A stretch of 10,265 nucleotides of DNA. Origin: JABCPE02 sp963509715. GTDB lineage: Bacteria; Bacteroidota; Bacteroidia; Flavobacteriales; Weeksellaceae. The stretch spans positions 1 to 10,265 of the forward strand of contig CAUPCB010000044.1 of the NCBI GenBank assembly GCA_963509715.1, given 5' to 3'. This document shows positions 4,884 to 10,265 of the stretch, in pieces. Under the pieces are notes generated by a model. It saw only the letters and a list, made by a program, of their open reading frames with translations, was not told the origin of the DNA and ran no database searches. The first letter of the stretch is position 1; each line of letters begins with the position of its first letter. A program made the translations under genes and the position numbers.

Positions 4884-6434
4884 TTAGAAAGGCATATCAT
4901 CTTCATCGTTCATAGATGAAGCGGAAAGATTGTTTTTAGGTAAATCAAATGCTGCCGAAGGGTCTATGCTTACTCGGATATTATCAAAAGCATTCTGATT
5001 TGGCTGAGTATAAGAAGGCTGCTCATTAGTTCCAAATAAATCCAAATCCGAGAACTTTGCTAAACTTGATTGGAACGAAAGTCTCACATCTGTAACGGCT
5101 CCATTCCTGTGCTTTCCGATGATGAGCTCCGCCTGTCCCGCAGAAGGACTTCCGTCTTCCCAGTTTTCTATTTTGTAATATTCAGGACGGAAGAGGAAAG
5201 AAACGATATCGGCATCCTGCTCAATCGCTCCTGATTCCCTCAAATCCGAAAGCTGCGGGCGTTTGTTAGGTCTTCCTTCCACACTTCTGGATAACTGAGA
5301 AAGAGCAATCACAGGGACATTAAGTTCTTTTGCGATGGCTTTTAGGGAACGTGAAATAGTAGCAATTTCCTGCTCTCTGTTTCCTGAGCCTTTTCCTCCA
5401 TTATTTGCGGTCATCAGCTGGAGATAATCCACCATGATGATTTTCACGCCATGCTGCATTACAAGTCTTCGGCATTTAGCCCTAAAATCAAATACAGAAA
5501 GCGCAGGTGTTTCATCTATGTAGAGAGGAGCGTTTTCCAGCTCAGATACATTGTTAAACAGTCTTTGCCATTCCTCATCACTCATTTGTCCTTTTCTCAG
5601 TTTTTCAGATGAAATACCCGTTTCGGAGGCGATCATCCTTGTGATGAGCTGTACAGAGGCCATCTCTAATGAGAAAAGCGCCATTGGAATTTGATGCTGA
5701 ACGGCAATGTTTCTTGCCATGGAAAGCAGGAAAGCTGTTTTACCCATCGCAGGACGGGCAGCAATGATGATGAGGTCAGAATTTTGCCAGCCGCCAGTTT
5801 CTTTATCAACATCTCTAAAGCCCGAAGGAATACCAGAAAGCCCTTCCTTGTCTTTTAGAGCTTTGATTTTATCGATGGCTTCCTTTACCAAAGAGTTGGC
5901 CGTATCGAAACCTTTTTTGATGGTTCCGTTTGTGATTTCAAAGAAACCCTGCTCGGCTTTATCCAAAAGCTCAAAAACATCGGTAGATTCTTTGTAAGAA
6001 CTGTCAATAACATTGGCAGAAACATTGATAAGTGAGCGAAGAATGTATTTCTCCAAAATGATTCTCACATGGTATTCTATATGCGCAGAAGAACTCACCA
6101 CTGTGGTAAGGTCTATGATGTAGTGGTCGCCTCCCGCCAAGCTGAGTTTTTCGGTGCGTTTCAGTTCCTGAATTACAGTCACCATATCCACAGGATGGTT
6201 GTTCTCATAGAGTTTTAGAATCGCTCTGAAAATTTCCTGATGTCTCGGGTCGTAGAAAACCTCTGGTTTTAGCAAATCTATGGAGTGGTCTAAGCCTTTC
6301 TTGTCAATCAAAAAAGTCCCGATTACAAGTTTTTCAAATTCTACTGCATTAGGCGGAACTTTCCCTTGAGAAATAGACAGTTCCTTTGCAAAATTTCCAT
6401 GTGTGAGAGATGATAATGTTTCTTTTTGTACCAT
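4884..6434 (-). CDS. dnaB: replicative DNA helicase DnaB
   Basis: DnaB is the hexameric 5'-3' helicase that unwinds DNA at the replication fork and binds primase. The 516-residue protein has an N-terminal domain (about 28-170, starting VPPNAVEFEKLVIGTFLID), a linker, and a RecA-like ATPase domain (about 195-465). Walker A is ARPAMGKT (226-233), Walker B is IIMVDYLQL (332-340), SQLSR is at 379-383, LRESGAIEQDAD at 398-409, and the arginine finger region GKHRNG at 440-445. There is no intein. After the core a low-complexity Asn/Pro/Ser-rich tail (about 465-507) ends in DEDDMPF, which resembles the acidic tip of single-stranded DNA-binding protein. The ATG at 6434 is the only candidate near the N-terminus; the next Met is at residue 84. 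rnhA follows 4 bases after the stop. A -7 promoter element lies only 4 bases upstream of the ATG. Confidence 0.97.
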   Translation of the reverse strand: MVQKETLSSLTHGNFAKELSISQGKVPPNAVEFEKLVIGTFLIDKKGLDHSIDLLKPEVFYDPRHQEIFRAILKLYENNHPVDMVTVIQELKRTEKLSLAGGDHYIIDLTTVVSSSAHIEYHVRIILEKYILRSLINVSANVIDSSYKESTDVFELLDKAEQGFFEITNGTIKKGFDTANSLVKEAIDKIKALKDKEGLSGIPSGFRDVDKETGGWQNSDLIIIAARPAMGKTAFLLSMARNIAVQHQIPMALFSLEMASVQLITRMIASETGISSEKLRKGQMSDEEWQRLFNNVSELENAPLYIDETPALSVFDFRAKCRRLVMQHGVKIIMVDYLQLMTANNGGKGSGNREQEIATISRSLKAIAKELNVPVIALSQLSRSVEGRPNKRPQLSDLRESGAIEQDADIVSFLFRPEYYKIENWEDGSPSAGQAELIIGKHRNGAVTDVRLSFQSSLAKFSDLDLFGTNEQPSYTQPNQNAFDNIRVSIDPSAAFDLPKNNLSASSMNDEDDMPF

Positions 6435-6438
6435 GGGA

Positions 6439-6446
6439 CAAAGATA
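6439..6446 (-). promoter_or_regulatory. candidate -7 promoter element immediately ahead of dnaB
   Basis: On the minus strand this reads TATCTTTG, a match to TAnnTTTG, followed by TCCC and then the dnaB ATG. If used, the transcript would be essentially leaderless. No clear -33 TTTG is found 19-21 bases further upstream, so the match could be fortuitous; I saw no other exact match in the intergenic region. Confidence 0.35.
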
Positions 6447-6555
6447 AAGATTAAACTCTCAAAATTCCACGCAATGTTGAAAAGTAACTATAAATTACAA
6501 CAAATAATTATAAATCAGTAAATTACAAGTTTTAAGAATGTTAATAAAATTGCAT

Positions 6556-6596
6556 AAAAAAATCCAGTAACGCATACTGGATTTTTCTGATTTTTT
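6556..6596 (-). terminator. terminator of the nfeD-flotillin operon
   Basis: A 12-base-pair stem pairs AAAAATCCAGTA (6558-6569) with TACTGGATTTTT (6575-6586) around the loop ACGCA. On the minus strand it lies 9 bases after the flotillin stop and ends in a run of T. It separates this operon from dnaB. Confidence 0.85.
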
Positions 6597-8137
6597 TAAA
6601 GTTCCTCTTCAGGTTCATTGTTTTCAATGATGATCTCCTCATTTTTTGTCTTTAGCTCTTGATGAGGAATTTCGCTTTTTCCTTTTAGATATTCAGGAAG
6701 ATTAAGCCCAGCCATATTGAATAAATCATTCAGAGGCGGTACAGTTTTCATCATTCCTGAAACGAAATTAGCTGTGGAAGTATTTCCGTCAGGATTGTTC
6801 CCGCTGTCCCAAACTGTAACTTTATCAATTTTAATATTTTTAACGGCTTCCACCTGAGTTTTAACCAATTCAGGAAGTTTTTCAATAAGCAGTAATTGGA
6901 ACGCAGAGTTGGTATCTCCACCAGCGGCTTTTACCACTTGGTCATAACCTTCAGCCTGTTTTGTAAGGATTTCAAGGAGACCTTTTGCTTCGGCTTCCAT
7001 TTTCAGGTAGATAGCATCGGCTTCCCCTTTGGCTTTCAGTCTGATTTTTTCGGCTTCTGCTTCTGCGTCGATGATGGCTTTTTGTCTGGAGATTTCCGCA
7101 GGAACTACAATGTTGGCATTTTGCGTAGAACGCTCTCTTTCAGCTCTCGCAGCTTCCGCTTTTTGTTCGGCTAAATAAGATTCCTCAAGGGCTTTCGCAG
7201 CCTGAACTTTCTCGGCTGTGATTGCTATTTTGAGGGCTTCGGCTTCTTTTTCTCTTCTCTGCGCATCGGAATTTGCGATGGTTATTTTCGCTTCGTTTTC
7301 CCCTTTTACGGCAAGGGAATTTGCAAGTGAAGTCGCAATTCTTGATTCCTTTTCAGCTTCGGCTTTACCGATGGACTCATCTTTCACAGCAGATGCGATG
7401 CTGATTTCTCTGTCTTTTTGAGTAATCGCAATTTTTACATCTCTATCTCTGTTGGTTTCCGCGATTTGTACATCTTTCTCTCTGTCGGCCTCTGCTTTTC
7501 CTGTTTCCCCGATTTTTTCTTGTTCGGCAACGGAAATTTTAGCTTCATTAATCGCTTTCGCAGCTGCTTCTTTTCCTAAAGCTTCGATGTAGCCAGACTC
7601 GTCTTTGATATCAGTTACATTGACATTGATGAGTTTTAGACCTATTTTTTTAAGTTCGGTATCTACATTTTTAGAAATATTTTCAAGGAATTTGTCTCTG
7701 TCAGAGTTGATTTCCTCAATGGTCATCGTAGCAATTACCAAACGAAGTTGTCCAAAAAGAATATCTTTAGAAAGTTCCTGAATCTGCTCTGGCGAAAGCC
7801 CTAAAAGTCTTTCAGCGGCGTTTCCCATCGTGTCTGTTTCAGTGGAAATAGCGATGGTAAATCGGCACGGTACATCCACACGAATATTCTGGCGCGAAAG
7901 GGCGTTGGTAAGATTGGCTTCGATGGAAATTGGCTTTAAATCAAGATATGCAAAGTCTTGAATTACAGGCCATACGAATGCACCGCCGCCATGGATACAT
8001 CTCGCAGAGCTTCCGCCTGTTTTTCCATAAATCACCAAAATTTTGTCCGAAGGACATCTCTTGTAACGCGAAATAAGAGAAACAAGAGTTACAAAAATTA
8101 CAAAAACTAATGCTACAATAATAATAAACGGGCTCAT
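6596..8137 (-). CDS. floT: flotillin-like SPFH-domain membrane protein
   Basis: Flotillins organise functional membrane microdomains. The bacterial proteins sit in the inner membrane with the bulk in the cytosol and oligomerise into large assemblies. This 513-residue protein has an N-terminal membrane segment (about 3-23), then the SPFH/Band 7 domain (about 28-200). The domain shows the typical Gly-rich stretch GKTGGSSARCIHGGGAFVWP and the VDVPCRFTIAIST strand. A long Ala/Glu/Lys-rich helical stalk follows (about 200-400), including the flotillin-typical PAEISRQKAIIDAEAEAEKI (346-365). The C-terminal region (about 405-485) carries the family pattern VTVWDSG and PPLNDLFNMAGLNLPEYL. A Glu/Lys-rich tail of about 28 residues ends the protein. 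Within the stalk, residues 219-273 form five clear 11-residue repeats. The gene follows an NfeD-like gene by 11 bases, the same pairing as yuaF-floT in Bacillus subtilis, and ends at a strong hairpin. The symbol is by family analogy. Confidence 0.92.
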   Translation of the reverse strand: MSPFIIIVALVFVIFVTLVSLISRYKRCPSDKILVIYGKTGGSSARCIHGGGAFVWPVIQDFAYLDLKPISIEANLTNALSRQNIRVDVPCRFTIAISTETDTMGNAAERLLGLSPEQIQELSKDILFGQLRLVIATMTIEEINSDRDKFLENISKNVDTELKKIGLKLINVNVTDIKDESGYIEALGKEAAAKAINEAKISVAEQEKIGETGKAEADREKDVQIAETNRDRDVKIAITQKDREISIASAVKDESIGKAEAEKESRIATSLANSLAVKGENEAKITIANSDAQRREKEAEALKIAITAEKVQAAKALEESYLAEQKAEAARAERERSTQNANIVVPAEISRQKAIIDAEAEAEKIRLKAKGEADAIYLKMEAEAKGLLEILTKQAEGYDQVVKAAGGDTNSAFQLLLIEKLPELVKTQVEAVKNIKIDKVTVWDSGNNPDGNTSTANFVSGMMKTVPPLNDLFNMAGLNLPEYLKGKSEIPHQELKTKNEEIIIENNEPEEEL

Positions 8138-8148
8138 ATAATTTTACT

Positions 8149-8718
8149 TTAAATTTTTTCTACAATTAAAATTTCATCTTTTATATCAACTACTTTTATA
8201 AGTTCGCCAGACAAAATATCTGTCCCAGAGTTAGTTATCGCATAGAGTTCATGATTGGTTCCCTTCAGCGAAATAAGAACTTTCCCTTTTCCAAGGCTCT
8301 GAGCAGGAATTTTGAGATAGACTTCTCCTGTTTTGTTTTTTAAATCATTGATTTTAAAAGTATTATCTTCTGATAGTTTAAGTAGTTGTTTAATAATCAA
8401 AAAGAAAATCAATACAAAACCAGCTCCCACAGCTGCTGCAAGAATGGTAAGTAAAAATTTGTTTCCTATCATTGGGTAAAAAGCAACACCAGCCCAGCCA
8501 AAGCCGAGTAGAAAATTGGTAAGATTTCTCAGTGAGAAAAGCTGAAAAGGTGCATCTACACCATCAAAATCTCCATCAAAATCAGGCGCTGTGCCATCCG
8601 TGCTGTCACTTCCGATGAAAGTGAGCACAGCCTGAACCACAAATACCAAACTGCTGAATAAGGCTACATACCAAAAAGAACGATGTAGAACATCTAAATT
8701 TTCTAAAAAATCAAACAT
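8149..8718 (-). CDS. NfeD-like membrane protein (short form, OB-fold)
   Basis: This 189-residue protein belongs to the short NfeD type that lacks the ClpP-like protease domain of long NfeD proteins. It has a membrane segment at about 14-36, then a periplasmic or loop section with an acidic repeat (PDFDGDFDGVD, 45-55). Two further membrane segments follow at about 66-82 and 86-112. The C-terminal soluble domain (about 122-189), of the NfeD OB-fold kind, contains GEVYLKIPAQSLGKGKVLISLKG and the closing beta pattern IKVVDIKDEILIVEKI. NfeD proteins are genetically linked to flotillin/stomatin proteins and are thought to support their assembly. Here the gene is the first of a two-gene unit with the flotillin gene 11 bases downstream. 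No exact -7 element was found in its upstream region; TATTTTTA on the minus strand is one base short of the consensus. Confidence 0.85.
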   Translation of the reverse strand: MFDFLENLDVLHRSFWYVALFSSLVFVVQAVLTFIGSDSTDGTAPDFDGDFDGVDAPFQLFSLRNLTNFLLGFGWAGVAFYPMIGNKFLLTILAAAVGAGFVLIFFLIIKQLLKLSEDNTFKINDLKNKTGEVYLKIPAQSLGKGKVLISLKGTNHELYAITNSGTDILSGELIKVVDIKDEILIVEKI

Positions 8719-8832
8719 TTATCTAAAATTTAAGATTTCCTAAAAATACAATTTTTAATTTAATTATAAAAAAATAAAATAGGGTTTTTATGATAAAATT
8801 TTTAAAGAGGAGAAATAAAGAAAAGATGAAAT

Positions 8833-8861
8833 TTTGATGACTTTATGTTTTTCTATTTTTG
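8833..8861 (+). promoter_or_regulatory. candidate promoter for the TPR-like membrane protein gene
   Basis: TTTG at 8833-8836 and TATTTTTG at 8854-8861 resemble the Bacteroidota -33/-7 pair with a 17-base spacer, slightly shorter than usual. It would give a leader of about 55 bases before the ATG at 8922. Confidence 0.35.
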
Positions 8862-8892
8862 AACTAAATTTAGAGAATATTAAAATAATCAT

Positions 8893-8900
8893 TAAATTTG
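8893..8900 (+). promoter_or_regulatory. second candidate -7 element upstream of the TPR-like gene
   Basis: TAAATTTG matches TAnnTTTG exactly and ends 21 bases before the ATG at 8922. No TTTG stands at the right distance upstream, so it competes with the candidate at 8833-8861. Confidence 0.35.
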
Positions 8901-8921
8901 CAATCCTAAAAAGATTTTGTA

Positions 8922-9485
8922 ATGAATAAGTACATAAAATTAGTGATTGCAGGACTAATGGTAGCAGGAGGAATATTCCTGATGTTCAACAGACAGGTAG
9001 GCTGGGGGATAGTATGTGTAGTTCTATCAATAGTTCCTATTATATTGTTTTTTAAGAATGAATATATTCTTTTATCCCTCTGGAAGATGAGAGACCAGAA
9101 GCTGGATGAGGTTGCTAGGCTGCTTTCTAATATTACAGATTATAAAACTCAGCTGCATAGAAGCCAATATGGATACTATCACTATATGCTAGGGCTTACA
9201 TATGCTGAAAATCCATTGAAAGCAGAAGGACTAATGAAAACAGCCCTTGAATATGGAATGAGCATGAAACATGATAGAGCTTTAGCGAAGTTTAATCTAG
9301 CAATTGCAGCACTTTCTAGAGGTAATAAAACAGACGCGCAGAGATTGCTGAATGATGCACAAAAACTAGATACAGCAGGAATGCTTACAGAACACATCAG
9401 AAAACTGAAGGAGCAAATGAAAAAACCAAACATGCAGAAACACATGCATAATCCTAATATGAGACACAGAGGTAAATTCTTCTAG
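8922..9485 (+). CDS. two-helix membrane protein with TPR-like cytosolic domain
   Basis: This is a 187-residue protein of unknown role. Two adjacent hydrophobic helices at about 5-22 and 26-44 form an N-terminal hairpin, separated by the short loop NRQVG. After them comes a helical soluble domain (about 50-165) with tetratricopeptide-like character. YYHYMLGLTYAENPLKAEGLMKTALEYG (85-112) and KFNLAIAALSRGNKTDAQRLLNDAQKLD (123-150) read as two consecutive helix-turn-helix TPR units, with the typical small residues and LGLTY/ALEYG positions. The C-terminal tail (about 166-187) is basic and unusually rich in Met, His and Asn, with two PNM units. TPR domains usually mediate protein-protein contacts; partner and pathway cannot be told. 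The gene is divergent from nfeD, probably monocistronic, and ends 23 bases before a hairpin terminator it shares with the convergent glycosyltransferase gene. Confidence 0.8.
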   Translation: MNKYIKLVIAGLMVAGGIFLMFNRQVGWGIVCVVLSIVPIILFFKNEYILLSLWKMRDQKLDEVARLLSNITDYKTQLHRSQYGYYHYMLGLTYAENPLKAEGLMKTALEYGMSMKHDRALAKFNLAIAALSRGNKTDAQRLLNDAQKLDTAGMLTEHIRKLKEQMKKPNMQKHMHNPNMRHRGKFF

Positions 9486-9508
9486 TTTTGGGATTTTGAT
9501 TACGAATA

Positions 9509-9545
9509 AAAAATGGAGATTAGTTACTAATCTCCATTTTTCTTA
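9509..9545. terminator. bidirectional terminator overlapping the glycosyltransferase stop codon
   Basis: A near-perfect palindrome is centred on 9525. AAAAATGGAGATTA (9509-9522) pairs with 9528-9541, giving at least 14 base pairs, with A/T runs at the outer ends providing U-tracts in both directions. The minus-strand TAA stop (9520-9522) lies inside the stem, so the last codons of the glycosyltransferase gene form part of its own terminator. Confidence 0.85.
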
Positions 9546-10265
9546 AAATATTTTTAATGTCAATGTTATGCAGGCAAGCCCAGTCACCACGATAGCATTC
9601 TTTATTCCCAAAAACAGAACACGGTCGGCAGGAAAGGTCATTCACTTGGACAATATCTTCCTCGCTTTGTCCATAGCCGAGAAAACCAGCATAAGGATGC
9701 GTCTGCCCCCAGACTGATATACAGCGAGTTCCTGCTAGGCTGGCTAGATGCATATTAGCCGAGTCCATAGAAATCATCAGTTCTAATTGTGAGATTTTTT
9801 CTAATTCTTGTTTCAAAGAAAGTTTCCCTGCGAGGGATTCTGAATTAGGAATTTGTTTTTCCCATTCATTGAGGATTTCTACTTCCTTTTTCCCGCCACC
9901 GAAGAAGAACAGCGGTTTTTCTTTGGCGATTTCTTTCGCTAATTCAAAAGATTTTTCCAAAGGAAGCATTTTCCCAAAATGCTGTGCAAAAGGCGCAAAT
10001 CCTACGCCATTTTTTATTCCTTCGTGAGGTCTGAGCTGATGTGAAAGCGTTAATGAAAATCCCATTTTTCTTAGAACATCGGCATATCTTTCGGTGTTTT
10101 TTTTGAGTTGAGTTTTATTAAGGTTTTTGGTGTTGATTAGTTGTTTTTTCTCTTTTCGGCCTTTGTCTATTTTATGAATAGGAAGTCTTTTCAGCCAAAA
10201 GAAAAAATTTAGAATATTGGATCTGAGGACATTATGAAAGTCCGCAACCATATCTGGCTGAAATT
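9520..10265 (-). CDS. glycosyltransferase family 9 (LPS heptosyltransferase type), 5' end outside window
   Basis: GT9 enzymes transfer sugars, typically ADP-heptose, onto the lipopolysaccharide core at the cytosolic face of the inner membrane. The frame is open through the right edge: the codons before the Met at 10251 read FQPD, and the joined sequence FQPDMVADFHNVLRS matches the internal family stretch in which an Asp-Val/Met pair precedes an LR-S motif. That Met is therefore internal and the gene is truncated by the window. Counting from it, GFAPFAQHFGKMLPLEKS (84-101) and FFFGGGKKE (115-123) belong to the C-terminal Rossmann domain. LMISMDSANMHLASLAGTRC (158-177) is the GT9 nucleotide-sugar-binding motif, with Asp163 and His168. 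WGQTHPYAGFLGYG follows. Four cysteines at 208, 211, 219 and 226 (LSCRPC...) mark the C-terminal segment common in this family. The acceptor and exact sugar cannot be read from the sequence. Confidence 0.88.
   Translation of the reverse strand, partial: FQPDMVADFHNVLRSNILNFFFWLKRLPIHKIDKGRKEKKQLINTKNLNKTQLKKNTERYADVLRKMGFSLTLSHQLRPHEGIKNGVGFAPFAQHFGKMLPLEKSFELAKEIAKEKPLFFFGGGKKEVEILNEWEKQIPNSESLAGKLSLKQELEKISQLELMISMDSANMHLASLAGTRCISVWGQTHPYAGFLGYGQSEEDIVQVNDLSCRPCSVFGNKECYRGDWACLHNIDIKNILRKMEISN

Noticed and set aside
4880..4906. Upstream rnhA start at 4906
   Set aside because: It adds nine non-conserved residues overlapping dnaB; the family begins at the MKIEIYTDG start.
8790..8840. 14-codon frame starting near 8790 with a GAGGAG Shine-Dalgarno-like sequence in the nfeD upstream region
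   Set aside because: The frame is too short, and strong Shine-Dalgarno use is not typical of this group; probably chance.

Overview
The window looks like chromosomal DNA from a low-GC member of the Bacteroidota, most likely a flavobacterium of the Chryseobacterium/Riemerella/Elizabethkingia kind. This is an inference. It rests on the protein style (signal peptides ending ...YSQ or ...FAQ, a GIN-domain exported protein, the nfeD-flotillin pair), on Bacteroidota-type -7 promoter elements (TAnnTTTG) just ahead of several genes, and on the near absence of strong Shine-Dalgarno sequences. No RNA gene, CRISPR array or insertion sequence was recognised.

Left part (about 1-1970): very AT-rich DNA with three plus-strand genes of unknown function. 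They encode a small three-helix membrane protein, a small secreted protein and a lipoprotein. This has the look of an accessory cassette. The lipoprotein gene runs, with only 12 bases between, into fabG (3-oxoacyl-ACP reductase, fatty acid synthesis), whose base composition is clearly more GC-rich. A bidirectional hairpin terminator follows fabG.

Middle (about 2760-3660): a second AT-rich patch. It holds two tiny minus-strand reading frames (49 and 57 codons; the latter a two-helix membrane peptide) and a divergent plus-strand XRE-type regulator with a C-terminal coiled coil. Next comes an exported GIN-domain (DUF2807) protein built from about 20-residue repeats, ending at a bidirectional terminator.

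Right part (4400-10265): housekeeping genes, mostly on the minus strand. dnaB (replicative helicase) and rnhA (RNase HI) form a tight replication operon with a 4-base gap. Upstream of it, behind its own terminator, is an nfeD-like gene followed by a flotillin gene, an operon for membrane microdomain organisation. Divergent from nfeD is a plus-strand gene for a two-helix membrane protein with a TPR-like soluble domain. It converges on a family 9 glycosyltransferase (LPS heptosyltransferase type) whose 5' end lies beyond the right edge.

I do not see a clear-cut new defence or mobile system. The observations most worth checking are an SSB-like acidic C-terminal tip on DnaB in an operon with RNase HI, the hendecad repeat in the flotillin stalk, the tiny genes next to the XRE regulator, and the AT-rich gene joined to fabG.
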